Below, in pieces: positions 35,779-46,701 of a stretch of 64,000 bases of DNA (position 1 is the stretch's first letter; each line of letters begins with the position of its first letter). The stretch spans positions 32,257-96,256 of the forward strand of contig CAIYJE010000188.1 in the NCBI GenBank assembly GCA_903926465.1. The letters run 5' to 3'. The notes beneath the pieces were generated by a model that worked only from the letters and a program-made list of their open reading frames with translations, was not told where the DNA came from and ran no database searches. Source of the stretch: an uncultured Planctomycetales bacterium (GTDB lineage Bacteria; Planctomycetota; Planctomycetia; Isosphaerales; Isosphaeraceae). The position numbers were made by a program, and so were the translations under genes.

Positions 35779-36207
35779 TCAGGATTGGTCGCTGGTCTCT
35801 TCAAGACCCGAAAGCGCGTCCACATCGCCGAAAGTTCGGTACGCAAGGAACGTATCAAGATCAGCCAAGGCAACTATGATATGGCAAGAACGACGACGAA
35901 TCATGTAGGCCATACCACGAGCACGTGGCATCAGTCGCTTGAACATTGGACCACCGTCACCACGAGCATCGGCAATCACAAGATCGCCAACATCACGGAT
36001 GCCTCGGTCCTCGGCATTGGCCATGGCACTTTTCAGTACCTGCTCAACCATCCGAGCACCACGGTGGGGAAGATACTTCAGCAAGTTCACGGCGTCGTCA
36101 GCGTACTTACCGCGAATCAGGTCCAGAATCGGCCGGACCTTACGCACGGATGACCGAGCGAAGCGGTGCGACGCTCGATGAGGGAACGGGGATTGCGTCT
36201 TGGCCAT
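35779..36207 (-). CDS. rplV: 50S ribosomal protein L22
   Basis: A 142-residue tunnel-lining protein. ARSSVRKVRPILDLIRGKYADDAVNLLKYLPHRGARMVEQVLKSAMANAEDRG and the beta-hairpin MFKRLMPRARGMAYMIRRRSCHI are typical. About 25 acidic residues (from LDTFLAYRTFGDVD to SDQS) extend past the usual ~110-residue end. Confidence 0.95.
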   Translation of the reverse strand: MAKTQSPFPHRASHRFARSSVRKVRPILDLIRGKYADDAVNLLKYLPHRGARMVEQVLKSAMANAEDRGIRDVGDLVIADARGDGGPMFKRLMPRARGMAYMIRRRSCHIIVALADLDTFLAYRTFGDVDALSGLEETSDQS

Positions 36208-36286
36208 AGCTCAACTCTGTACAAAGATCCGGGGGAATGTAAGCGTGGAATCTTGGAAGTAAACCAGGCGATCTCTCATCAAAGAA

Positions 36287-36568
36287 TCACTTCTTGGATG
36301 ACTTGCCGCCCTTGCCGCCGTGACCACGGAAGGTGCGGGTCGGTGCAAACTCACCGAGTTTGTGACCCACCATATCTTCCGTGACGTAAAGCTTGACGAA
36401 GGTCTTGCCGTTGTGAATGGCAAAATTCTTGCCAATGAACTCAGGCACAATGGTGCAGGCTCGGGACCAGGTGCGAATTGGTTCGCGTGCCCCACTGGAT
36501 TCTGCCCGGTCGACCTTCTCGAGCAGACGCTCGTCGACAAACGGGCCTTTTTTGGTCGAACGTCCCAT
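36287..36568 (-). CDS. rpsS: 30S ribosomal protein S19
   Basis: A 93-residue head protein. [71 protein letters not shown] are near-invariant. Complete and in the standard rplB-rpsS-rplV order. Confidence 0.96.
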   Translation of the reverse strand: MGRSTKKGPFVDERLLEKVDRAESSGAREPIRTWSRACTIVPEFIGKNFAIHNGKTFVKLYVTEDMVGHKLGEFAPTRTFRGHGGKGGKSSKK

Positions 36569-36646
36569 AATTCTGTCCTGGCGAGGTCTCCCCTACAAAC
36601 AGGGGGCGAACCAAGCTCGATGAGGGTCGAGGGTATTGGGTGAAAA

Positions 36647-37507
36647 TCAGATCTTCAACTGGCCGTAGCGTACGCTACGACGACGGCGAATGATTGCCTT
36701 GTTGGACGGCTTACGACGACGACGCGTCTTGCCACCCTTGGCTGGTACACCGGTCGGGGAGCAAGGATGACGACCACCAGAGGTTCGTCCTTCACCACCA
36801 CCCATCGGATGATCAACAGGGTTCATGGCCACACCACGAACATGAGGACGGCGACCGAGCCAGCGGCTTCGACCAGCTTTACCCAGGCGAACGTTCATGT
36901 GGTCGGAGTTACCCACCACACCGATGGTCGCACGGCATTGGGCCGGGATTCGACGAACTTCACCCGAGGGCAAGGTTATCTGAGCCCAGGTACCTTCGCG
37001 AGCCGTCAGTGTGGCGTAGACTCCCGCAGAGCGGCAAAGCTTGGCACCACCGGCAGGCTGCATCTCGATGTTGTGAATCTGCATACCGGTGGGAATCTTG
37101 CTCAGTGGCAAGCAGTTTCCCAGTTTGGGTTCGGCCTCAGGGCCGCTACAAACAATCGAGCCGGCCTTGAGACCGTCCGGAGCAATGATGTACCGCTTCA
37201 GTCCATCGGCGAACTGAATCAGCGCAATCCGCGCCGAGCGATTGGGATCATACTCGATGTGAGTGACGGTCGCATTCTGACCATCACGCTCATTGCGAGT
37301 CCAGTCAATCAGCCGGTACATCCGCTTGTGGCCACCGCCACGATGCCGTACGGTGATCACGCCCTGGAAGTTGCGTCCAGCCTTCTTCTGCAGGGGAACG
37401 ACCAGACTCTTCTCAGGCTTCTTGTTCTTGTCCGTCAGTTCCGAGAAGTCACTGACCGACGCGTTTCGTCGACCAGGGCTTGTCGGCTTGTAGATTCTGA
37501 TGCCCAT
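36647..37507 (-). CDS. rplB: 50S ribosomal protein L2
   Basis: A 286-residue peptidyl-transferase-centre protein. [36 protein letters not shown], the GREG-like [17 protein letters not shown] and the C-terminal [26 protein letters not shown] loop with its conserved His are present. ATG 37507 chosen over the open frame to 37573. A little longer than the ~275 norm. Confidence 0.97.
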   Translation of the reverse strand: MGIRIYKPTSPGRRNASVSDFSELTDKNKKPEKSLVVPLQKKAGRNFQGVITVRHRGGGHKRMYRLIDWTRNERDGQNATVTHIEYDPNRSARIALIQFADGLKRYIIAPDGLKAGSIVCSGPEAEPKLGNCLPLSKIPTGMQIHNIEMQPAGGAKLCRSAGVYATLTAREGTWAQITLPSGEVRRIPAQCRATIGVVGNSDHMNVRLGKAGRSRWLGRRPHVRGVAMNPVDHPMGGGEGRTSGGRHPCSPTGVPAKGGKTRRRRKPSNKAIIRRRRSVRYGQLKI

Positions 37508-37588
37508 CGCACTCACGTCCTCATCGGCTGGAGCCAGGAATTCAAAAGGAGCCGACACGGGCCAATCGCCCATGCCTGGCTACGCCGA

Positions 37589-37915
37589 TCAATAAAAGTC
37601 GATTCGGAAATCACCCTTGAGCTTCACAATTGCCTTTTTCCAGTTGCGCAGTCGGCCCGTCTTGAGCCGGAAACGTCGGACTTTACCCCGACGATTTTGC
37701 GTACGGACATCAGCAACTTCGACGCTGAATAGCTGCTCAACAGCGTGCTTAATCTCTGTCTTCGTAGCCAGAGAGTTCACTTCAAAGCAGTAGCAATTGT
37801 GCCGCTCGGAGAGGTGGGTAGCCTTCTCCGTGATCAGCGGCCGAAGTACCACTTGGTACGGCTCGAGCACAGGGCCTGAGCGCTGATACTGCGGCGGGCG
37901 GCGTAAGGTGACCAT
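37589..37915 (-). CDS. rplW: 50S ribosomal protein L23
   Basis: A 108-residue tunnel-exit protein that docks trigger factor and SRP. YQVVLRPLITEKATHLSERHNCYCFEVNSLATKTEIKHAVEQLFSVEVADVRTQNRRGK is standard. ATG 37915 (MVTLRRPPQYQRSG) was preferred over an in-frame start at 37930. Confidence 0.95.
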   Translation of the reverse strand: MVTLRRPPQYQRSGPVLEPYQVVLRPLITEKATHLSERHNCYCFEVNSLATKTEIKHAVEQLFSVEVADVRTQNRRGKVRRFRLKTGRLRNWKKAIVKLKGDFRIDFY

Positions 37916-37984
37916 GGCGAACCTCAGCAATTATCTTCTTGGCGGGGAGTCGGCGAATATCCGGTAATGTGATTGGGTTGACAC

Positions 37985-38734
37985 TCAGGCCGTTGCAACG
38001 ACCGAAACCTCAGCACGACGTCGAACAGGTTCTTTGACGCGTTCTTTAAGAGCCGCAAGGGCTTCCCGAGTCAAAACCAGGTAACGCTGCTTGAGCACGT
38101 CGTAGGTGTTGAATTCAGCAACCGGTGCCACCAAAACCTTGGGCAGGTTCCGGGCCGACAGATACAGATTCTTGTCGTGCTCGGGCAGACCGATCAGGAC
38201 GCTACCACCCAACAGAGTCTGCTTGACCGCATCGGCCTTGGTGGTCGTGTCCTTGGTGGCTTCGGGCTTGAGGTCGGGCTTCTTCATGGCACCAAGAACC
38301 CGGGCAACCGGCTTCGTCTTGGGCGTTGGCCCTGTAACGACCCCCGCCAGCCCATCAATCACCAGCACCTGTCCGTCCAGGAACTTGGAGAGGATCGCCA
38401 TCCGAATTGCGGCCCGAATGGATCGCTTAGGTAGAGCGTAGCGGTAATCGCGGTTCCGCTTGGCGAAGGCCATACCACCACCAACCCGCTTGTTGGTCCG
38501 TTTGGCACCAACACGAGCGTTGCCGGTTCCCTTCTGGCGGAACATCTTTTTGCCAGAGCCGGCCACATCGGCACGACCCCGCGTATTTACGGTTCCCACC
38601 CGGCGGTTCGCCAGGTGCATCAGAACCACTTCGTGTAGCAGTTGCTTATTGACCTGGCCACCGAAGTCGGCCGGGTCAATTTGCTCTTCACCAATTCGTT
38701 GACCGGTGGCATTGAAAACAGGTACAGAAATCAT
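37985..38734 (-). CDS. rplD: 50S ribosomal protein L4
   Basis: A 249-residue tunnel protein. The loop region VNTRGRADVAGSGKKMFRQKGTGNARVGAKRTN and PKRSIRAAIRMAILSKFLDGQVLVIDGL are typical. It is ~40 residues longer than the E. coli protein (201) because of an insert rich in Lys/Thr/Ala (MKKPDLKPEATKDTTTKADA) and a basic C-terminus. In E. coli L4 represses the S10 operon; not shown here. Confidence 0.95.
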   Translation of the reverse strand: MISVPVFNATGQRIGEEQIDPADFGGQVNKQLLHEVVLMHLANRRVGTVNTRGRADVAGSGKKMFRQKGTGNARVGAKRTNKRVGGGMAFAKRNRDYRYALPKRSIRAAIRMAILSKFLDGQVLVIDGLAGVVTGPTPKTKPVARVLGAMKKPDLKPEATKDTTTKADAVKQTLLGGSVLIGLPEHDKNLYLSARNLPKVLVAPVAEFNTYDVLKQRYLVLTREALAALKERVKEPVRRRAEVSVVATA

Positions 38735-38768
38735 GGCTTGGTCGGCTCCCGCGTCGGTGATGTTGGAA

Positions 38769-39404
38769 TCAGACCTTGTTCGTCTGGCGGATGGTCAGAT
38801 AACCACCGTTTGGGCCGGGTACCGCACCCCGCACCAAGATAAGATTCTGCGCCGCGTCGATTTTCACAACATCCAGGTTGCGAACCGTCACGCGTTCATT
38901 GCCGTAATGACCTGGCTTCTTGATCCCTTTGCGGGTTCGCGAAGGGTCAGCCGATGGACCTGATGATCCAGGGTGACGGTGCATACGCTTGACACCGTGG
39001 GTAGCTCTCAAGCCGCCGAAGCCGTGTCGCTTCATAACACCGGCGAATCCACGACCCTTGCTGGTTCCAGTGACGTCCACACAGCTGATGCCGTTGAACA
39101 CTTCAACCGTCAGGGTTTCACCTGCACCAACACCTTCAACCGGCTTGTCTTGGCGGATTTCTCGAACATAACGCTTGGGCTCACTGCCAGCCTTCTTGGC
39201 GTGACCACGCTCAGGCTGCGTCGCGGATTTCCGTCGCTTGTCGGCAAATCCAAGCTGGAGAGCACTGTAACCATCGACTTCCGGTGACCGCACCTGGAGG
39301 ACCGTACATGGCCCGCATTCCAGCACAGTCACGGTGAGAACGGTTCCGTCCTCTTTATAAATCTGAGTCATGCCGACTTTGCGGCCTAGGAGACCAACTT
39401 GCAT
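38769..39404 (-). CDS. rplC: 50S ribosomal protein L3
   Basis: A 211-residue protein reaching the peptidyl-transferase centre. MQVGLLGRKVGMTQIYKEDGT, VDVTGTSKGRGFAGVMKRHGFGG with the methylatable Gln position replaced region, and GVKRMHRHPGSSG...KPGHYGNERVTVRNLDVVKID are conserved. ATG 39404 chosen. 188 bp separate it from rpsJ. Confidence 0.95.
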   Translation of the reverse strand: MQVGLLGRKVGMTQIYKEDGTVLTVTVLECGPCTVLQVRSPEVDGYSALQLGFADKRRKSATQPERGHAKKAGSEPKRYVREIRQDKPVEGVGAGETLTVEVFNGISCVDVTGTSKGRGFAGVMKRHGFGGLRATHGVKRMHRHPGSSGPSADPSRTRKGIKKPGHYGNERVTVRNLDVVKIDAAQNLILVRGAVPGPNGGYLTIRQTNKV

Positions 39405-39512
39405 GGCACCAACCAGACCCGGTAAGAACAAAGCAAGGCCGGGAAATACCTTGGCGACAGTAAGGGATACAGCGACTCCGCTGTTCTCAATCTATCGCGC
39501 CGACACAGGTAT

Positions 39513-39535
39513 CCATACGTAATAACTACGCATGG
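39513..39535 (-). other. Small hairpin between rpsJ and rplC
   Basis: ccatacgta (39513-39521) pairs with tacgcatgg (39527-39535), 9 bp with one G-U, 5-base loop. No T tract; possible processing or regulatory element. Confidence 0.35.
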
Positions 39536-39592
39536 CCTGGCGGTCGGCTCTCATCTAGTGCTTATCACATGACCAACAAGCCGAGGACCGGC

Positions 39593-39925
39593 TCAGGCGC
39601 TGGTTGGACCAGCTTTGATCTTGATATCCACACCGGCAGGAAGACTGAGCTTGTTCAAAGCATCAATCGTCTTGTTCGTCGGCTGAACGATATCAATCAA
39701 CCGCTTGTGGGTGCGAATCTCGAATTGTTCCCGCGACTTCTTGTCGATGTGCGGGCTTCGAAGAACCGTGTACCGCTCGATGCGGGTCGGCAGCGGAATT
39801 GGCCCGTGGACAATCGCCTCGGTTCGCTTGGCCGTTTCGACGATTTCTTTGGCCGACTGATCCAGTACGGTGTGGTCGTACGCTTCCATACGGATCCGAA
39901 TTCGCTCACTGCTCATTCCCGACAC
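39593..39925 (-). CDS. rpsJ: 30S ribosomal protein S10
   Basis: A 110-residue head protein. [70 protein letters not shown] are typical. Two starts compete: GTG at 39925 has AGGAAAGGG at 8-base spacing, ATG at 39916 would be 17 bases away, so I prefer GTG. First gene of the S10 operon, with a good promoter at 40012-40040. Confidence 0.95.
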   Translation of the reverse strand: MSGMSSERIRIRMEAYDHTVLDQSAKEIVETAKRTEAIVHGPIPLPTRIERYTVLRSPHIDKKSREQFEIRTHKRLIDIVQPTNKTIDALNKLSLPAGVDIKIKAGPTSA

Positions 39926-40011
39926 CAGTAGAACCCTTTCCTGACGATTGAATTACCAGAGCGCATGTCAAGCGCATTTGGCGACAGCCCCTATCGCGGT
40001 GGGAAAGTACA

Positions 40012-40040
40012 AAATTAGCGACTCACTCGTGCACTGTCAA
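40012..40040 (-). promoter_or_regulatory. Promoter of the S10 operon
   Basis: On the minus strand a perfect -35 TTGACA (40040-40035), a 17-base spacer and TAATTT (40017-40012) as -10. It lies about 90 bp upstream of the rpsJ start. A second TTGACA occurs nearer to the gene (around 39965-39970), but without a matching -10. Confidence 0.6.
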
Positions 40041-40095
40041 GGTTCCGGTCGCCAAAAATCTTGGATTTTGATTTTTTTGTACGGGCAACCTGAAT

Positions 40096-40115
40096 AACGG
40101 CTTTCTTTCGCCGTT
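40096..40115 (-). terminator. Short hairpin after fusA
   Basis: aacggc (40096-40101) and gccgtt (40110-40115) form a 6-bp stem with an 8-base loop, about 25 bp past the fusA stop. No good T tract on the minus strand, so a weak terminator at best. Confidence 0.35.
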
Positions 40116-40140
40116 TTCACCCAAGTCACCAGGCTGCGGC

Positions 40141-42279
<2,139 letters not shown>

Positions 42280-42384
42280 GGCGGGACATCCTTGGGAGGA
42301 AAGCGTGCGAGGCAAGGGCTTGTCATGAGCGACCGGCGGAATCGACCCCGGGTCCGAGAACACGACCCCCGAGCCTGGGCCAGC

Positions 42385-42401
42385 CCTGACAGTTTGTCAG
42401 G
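42385..42401. promoter_or_regulatory. 17-bp palindrome in divergent fusA/HIT region
   Basis: cctgaca and tgtcagg are perfect inverted half-sites with a 3-base centre, 106 bp upstream of fusA. Candidate operator for a dimeric regulator, or a small hairpin in the fusA leader. Confidence 0.4.
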
Positions 42402-42807
42402 CAGCCCCTTGGCTCTACCACACCGGTTCTCAATGACACCAGCAGGAGAGATCTAGCTTACCGATCTGGCCCGGAGCCGCCCAGCATGGGGGGCTCCGAG
42501 TTGCCTGCGGGTTTGTGCAGATCGGGCACGCTGGACAGCCAATCTGGTTCCTGAACTCCAGAACGGATTTGCATTGGTGCCAGGTTCCGGTGGGAATCGG
42601 GGCCTGGGTCTGGGGGCTCCCGTTGGGGAGCGCAGGAAATTCCTCCGCTGTCATTTCCGAACGGTGGCAACCGAGGACTCGACCCGGCAGCCTGCCTGTG
42701 ATTATTTTGTGGGAAGCAGGTCTTTCCCTCTTCCCCCCGACCGTCGTCCGGCGATCACGAGGAAAGCCCATGACCGCAGCACACTGATGGAGGAGGGAGT
42801 CCAGACC

Positions 42808-43239
42808 ATGGGTCGTGACCCGAACTGTCTCTTTTGCAAGATCGTGGCCGGCGAAATTCCGTGCGCACGGGTTTACGAAACCGAGCACGCGCTGGCGTTT
42901 TTGGACATTGGCCCCCTCAAGCCCGGGCACCTGCTGGTAATTCCCAAAGCGCATCATGAGACTTTGCCAGAGTTACCCGACAGCGTGGCGGCCGAAACCG
43001 CGCGGTTGCTTCCAAGGCTCTGCCGTGCGGTCAAAAAGGCCACTCAGGCCGAAGGCCTGAACGTGATGGTGAACGTGGGACCGGTGGCAGGACAGTCGGT
43101 GGCCCATATGCACTGGCATATCATTCCCCGGCATGGCGGAGACTCGATCGCCTGGCCCTGGAACTCGCAGCGGTACGAAGAGGGGGCAGTGACGCTGCTG
43201 CAGGATGCCATCGCGGCCGAACTTCGTCCTGAAGACTGA
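42808..43239 (+). CDS. HIT family hydrolase
   Basis: A 143-residue histidine-triad protein, likely a purine-nucleoside phosphoramidase or dinucleotide hydrolase (Hint-like). CLFCKIVAGEIPCARVYETEHALAFLDI at the start, PGHLLVIPKAHHETL, and the triad QSVAHMHWHIIPRHGGD are present. The frame extends to 42574 but ATG 42808 (MGRDPN), with GGAGGAGGGAG just upstream, is the natural start. Followed by a SWIM protein on the same strand. Confidence 0.9.
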   Translation: MGRDPNCLFCKIVAGEIPCARVYETEHALAFLDIGPLKPGHLLVIPKAHHETLPELPDSVAAETARLLPRLCRAVKKATQAEGLNVMVNVGPVAGQSVAHMHWHIIPRHGGDSIAWPWNSQRYEEGAVTLLQDAIAAELRPED

Positions 43240-43422
43240 GGGGGGGGTAACGCGTCGAGACGCGATTTTTACCGAGTTTCAGCCCGTGCGTTGCAATCTC
43301 GGCAAGCCCACGTAGAATTCTCAAGCGGTTCAGGTAAGAGTCGCTGCAACCGCACAAGGAGGGGCCGGCAATCCGCAGGTCTGAATGACTGAGCGGGGAC
43401 ACTGGCAGGACGGAGTCTTGCG

Positions 43423-44013
43423 ATGTCACAGGGAATGCGTGCCCCGCGCCTGGGGCGGGTTGGTTCTGGATCGACCCACCAGCCGGTTGCGCTGGGCCTG
43501 AGGGGAACCGCCAACAAAACTACCGAGCTGATCCAGCGGGGGCGGATGTCACTGGAGGTGGCGGATGTGGATCTCCACACCGTGATGGGGCGGCTCGGTC
43601 CCTACCATGAAACCACCTGGTACTTTCGGCAAGCACAGGCTGAAGCCCGGAAGTGCTGGGAGCGGCTTTGCCAGGAGGTTGGCGAACGCCTGGTCGCCGA
43701 GGCGCTTCAGCAACCTCCCTGTACCATGCTGGAACTGGGTGATTCCAAGCGGCCTGAGACGCATGTGCGGCTGATTTTGATCCAGGGCGGCACCTACAGG
43801 CTGGAGTCTATCACCAGTACGCCTCTGGCTCCGGTCATCTGCCGTCTGACTCGGCTTTCGGTCGAACCGGAGCTAGAGCCTTACTATGCGCTTCGACAAG
43901 CCGACGGGGCCACGCAGTGCGATTGTGCCGAGTGGGTTTACCGAATTGCAGAGACCGACCAGCCACGCTACTGCAAGCATCTGGCGGCCCTGCACGCACT
44001 CGGGTGGCTCTGA
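43423..44013 (+). CDS. SWIM-type zinc-finger-like protein
   Basis: A 196-residue protein. Its C-terminus has CDCAEWVYRIAETDQPRYCKHLAALHALGWL, the CxC...CxH pattern of a SWIM zinc finger. The central part has an Asp/Thr-rich strand region (ELGDSKRPETHVRLILIQGGTYRLE). The N-terminal ~35 residues are basic and low-complexity, so the true start may be a later Met (MSLEV at 43546). SWIM domains bind DNA or proteins; no other domain is recognised. Possibly a DNA-linked regulator; function unknown. Confidence 0.65.
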   Translation: MSQGMRAPRLGRVGSGSTHQPVALGLRGTANKTTELIQRGRMSLEVADVDLHTVMGRLGPYHETTWYFRQAQAEARKCWERLCQEVGERLVAEALQQPPCTMLELGDSKRPETHVRLILIQGGTYRLESITSTPLAPVICRLTRLSVEPELEPYYALRQADGATQCDCAEWVYRIAETDQPRYCKHLAALHALGWL

Positions 44014-44142
44014 AACCGGGACAGCTCAGGGAAATCTGGCGCGGGCGTGGTTGCATAAATCGCCGGATTCGTCATACGCTCACACGGAACGGCCGGGCTC
44101 TTGGTTTCTATTTGCTCTCTTGAATTTCAGAACGGATCACAC

Positions 44143-44703
44143 ATGGATTGGGCGACCATTTTTGCCGAGGCGCTTCCCTACACCCAGTTTCTCGACCAGT
44201 ACGCCAAGCCAGAGCAGCGCACCCGGTGGAACGCCATGCACGCCCGCATCAAGCTCTCTCAGGCCCAGACCACCCTGCTAGGCTCGTTCCAGCGGGCCAT
44301 GCCGGTTCTGGTTCTCAACGGTGCCTGGTGCGGCGACTGCATCAACCAGGTGCCGATCTTTGACCATTTTGCCCAGGCGGCACCGGCGATCCAGATCCGG
44401 TTTCTGGACCGTGATGCCCGAGAAGAGGTTCGCGAAGCGTTGATGATCAACGGTGGCCAGCGGGTGCCGGTTGTGGTCTTCCTGAGCGAAGATTTTCTTG
44501 AGGTCGGCCGCTATGGCGACCGCTCCATCAGCACCTATCGCCGACTGGCGGCCCAGCAGCTCGGTCCAAGCTGCCCCACGGGCCTGGTGCCGCCCGATGA
44601 CGAGGCCACAGCGGCGGTCACGGCCGACTGGCTCACCGAGTTTGAACGGGCCCAGCTTGTTCTAAGGCTCTCGGGCCGACTCCGTCAGAAGTACGGTGAT
44701 TGA
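44143..44703 (+). CDS. Thioredoxin-family protein with WCGDC motif
   Basis: A 186-residue soluble protein. PVLVLNGAWCGDCINQVPIFDHFAQAAPAIQIRFLDRD is a thioredoxin fold core with a redox CGDC motif, and RVPVVVFLSEDFLEVGRYGDR matches the cis-Pro strand region. No signal peptide, so cytoplasmic. The AhpC/DUF-like WCGDC group usually acts as a disulfide reductase; substrate unknown. ATG 44143 chosen; the frame reaches 44101. Confidence 0.8.
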   Translation: MDWATIFAEALPYTQFLDQYAKPEQRTRWNAMHARIKLSQAQTTLLGSFQRAMPVLVLNGAWCGDCINQVPIFDHFAQAAPAIQIRFLDRDAREEVREALMINGGQRVPVVVFLSEDFLEVGRYGDRSISTYRRLAAQQLGPSCPTGLVPPDDEATAAVTADWLTEFERAQLVLRLSGRLRQKYGD

Positions 44704-44732
44704 AAACGAACAGGTCGAGGTGGCCGCCTGAT

Positions 44733-45854
44733 TCAGGGCCGTGCCTGCCGGTCTTCGGCCTGGCCCTGAACCCGGCTGGAAGCTGCGGCCTGGGAAAAAT
44801 GCGGTTGCTCCCGTTCTTGTGAGCGATGGACACGATGGCTGTTTTCCACGGCCATAGTCCTTCGGCGGATCCCCGGCTCAAACGAGCTGGAATTCAGCTC
44901 TTTGAGCAGATACAGCGGCCGACCTTTCACTTGCTCATAAATTCGTCCGATATATTCACCCAGCAGCCAGATACTGGTGAGCTGGAACCCGCCCAGCAGC
45001 GAGATCATGCCAATGATACTCGCGTATCCATGGCCAACGCCGGCGAGTTCGGGCCTCACAATGCGAAGGACCGCCACCAGCAACAGGTAGGCAAAGCTAA
45101 TGACGCTCAGAGCCACCCCCGCCAGGCCCACCAGGCGCAGCGGACGAACACTGAACGAGAGAATTCCGTCCATGGCATATTTGAGCAGTTTTCGGCCATT
45201 CCAGTGGGTTTGACCCGCATTCCGAGGCGCCGCCGTGTAGGTAACCTGGGCACGGGAGCTGCCCGTCCAGGCCACCAAGGCGCGGTTGAACCGGTGCACC
45301 TCTCGGCAGGCACGCAATGAGGCCACGACCGAGGCATCCAGCAGGCCAAAGTCGGCTGATTGGGCGGGGATCCGGGTACCCGTCAGGTGGTTATTGATCC
45401 AGTAAAACAAGGTGGATGCCAGTTTGCGCGGCCGGGAGAGTCCCTTGGTATCGACGCGAACCGCGTTGATGATGTCATACCCCTGACGCCACAGGGTTAA
45501 CATCTCCAGAAGCAACTCAGGCGGCTGCTGCAGGTCGGCATCGAGCACCACCACCGCAGCTCCGCGGACATGATCGTAACCGGCCAGCATGGCGGCTTCT
45601 TTGCCAAAGTTGCGCACCAAGGCCAACACCCGAACCCAGGGATACCGTTCCGCCAGGCCCCAAGCCACGGCCACGGAATCATCGCTGGAACCATCATCCA
45701 CAAAGATCAATTCATAGCGGATCTGCTGAGGTGCAAGCACCTGGCGCACCCGCTCGCAAAGCAAGCCCAGGTTGTCTCGCTCGTTGAACATGGGCACAAT
45801 CACGCTGAGTTCCGGCGAACACTCAGCCGGAATAGCGGCGGTGGTTTGGCTCAT
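44733..45854 (-). CDS. Membrane glycosyltransferase, GT2 (GtrB/DPM-like)
   Basis: A 373-residue protein with a GT-A domain (ELSVIVPMFNERDNLGLL, YELIFVDDGSSDDSV, VVLDADLQQPPELLLEM with the metal Asp pair) and two C-terminal membrane segments (LRLVGLAGVALSVISFAYLLLVAVL and ISLLGGFQLTSIWLLGEYIGRIY). It resembles enzymes transferring a sugar to polyprenyl phosphate. The start overlaps the methyltransferase stop by 4 bp, so both are coupled. The C-terminal ~40 residues are polar and low-complexity. Part of an envelope-glycan operon with the YfhO-like gene. Confidence 0.9.
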   Translation of the reverse strand: MSQTTAAIPAECSPELSVIVPMFNERDNLGLLCERVRQVLAPQQIRYELIFVDDGSSDDSVAVAWGLAERYPWVRVLALVRNFGKEAAMLAGYDHVRGAAVVVLDADLQQPPELLLEMLTLWRQGYDIINAVRVDTKGLSRPRKLASTLFYWINNHLTGTRIPAQSADFGLLDASVVASLRACREVHRFNRALVAWTGSSRAQVTYTAAPRNAGQTHWNGRKLLKYAMDGILSFSVRPLRLVGLAGVALSVISFAYLLLVAVLRIVRPELAGVGHGYASIIGMISLLGGFQLTSIWLLGEYIGRIYEQVKGRPLYLLKELNSSSFEPGIRRRTMAVENSHRVHRSQEREQPHFSQAAASSRVQGQAEDRQARP

Positions 45855-46630
45855 GAGCCGGCTCCTGAGGATCGCTCCAGAACGTGCACGAGAATCGTCC
45901 CGCAGGGAAGCTTACGCTCAATCTGCCGCAGGCTGCGGGCCAGGTCTTCGCTCAACCAGGCGGCCCAAGGCGCCAGGGTGCAACAGGTGTGCTGGTGCAG
46001 CGTTCGCCAGCCACTGGCCTCCGCCAGCCTGGCCAGACGCCGGTGATGGTAAAACGACACATGCTGATCACCGGCCAGCTTCGGGACCTTCCCAGAGAAA
46101 TCCAGCATCCACTCAATGGCTGGCCAGAGGCTGTGGTAATTGGGTGTGGTGATCAGCAGTCGGCCCCCGGGACGCACCAGATGTCGCAAACTTCGGAGCA
46201 GGGCTTCCCCTTGTTCCGGATAAAGATGCTCAATCAACTCCAGGCAGCAGGCGGAGTCGAAATAGCCTGCGGACAAGTCAAGTTCATCAACCAGGGCATG
46301 AACGAACCGAAGATTCGGGCGTGAGAACTGGGCCTGACCAAACTCGATGGCGGAGCGGTTGCCATCCACGGCCACACATTGAGCCACGGGTAGCTGGGCC
46401 AGATGATGAGCCACCACACCCGACCCGCAGCCAACATCAAGCACACGGTCGGTGGGCAACGGCTGAAGGTAGGTTTCCGCCAGCCAGCGCTTGGTGTCGT
46501 GCCAGAAACGCTGAGGGGCAGGCCCATGGCTCAGGGCCTGGAACTGATAGTCGCCCGCAATTTGCACCGTGTCGCCCGTACGACGGCGCCCAGCAAGCCG
46601 CGTACCTGCCTCCGATGTTGTCCCTTGCAT
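45851..46630 (-). CDS. Class I SAM-dependent methyltransferase
   Basis: A 259-residue methyltransferase. SAM-binding motif I is VLDVGCGSGVVAHHL, the acidic end of strand 2 is CVAVDGN, and FDSACCLELIEHLYPEQGEALLRSLRHLVRPGGRLLITTPNY covers motifs II-III as in UbiG/type-11 methyltransferases. Substrate unknown; co-occurrence with a GT2 and a YfhO-like protein suggests methylation of an envelope lipid or sugar. ATG 46630 chosen; 4-bp overlap with the GT2 gene downstream. Confidence 0.9.
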   Translation of the reverse strand: MQGTTSEAGTRLAGRRRTGDTVQIAGDYQFQALSHGPAPQRFWHDTKRWLAETYLQPLPTDRVLDVGCGSGVVAHHLAQLPVAQCVAVDGNRSAIEFGQAQFSRPNLRFVHALVDELDLSAGYFDSACCLELIEHLYPEQGEALLRSLRHLVRPGGRLLITTPNYHSLWPAIEWMLDFSGKVPKLAGDQHVSFYHHRRLARLAEASGWRTLHQHTCCTLAPWAAWLSEDLARSLRQIERKLPCGTILVHVLERSSGAGS

Positions 46631-46701
46631 GAAAATGGCTCGCTTCCTGCGAAAGTCTGAAGGTCCAGCCAAGGTCGGGCAGGGGGCCTTCCGGGGCCCA
46701 T

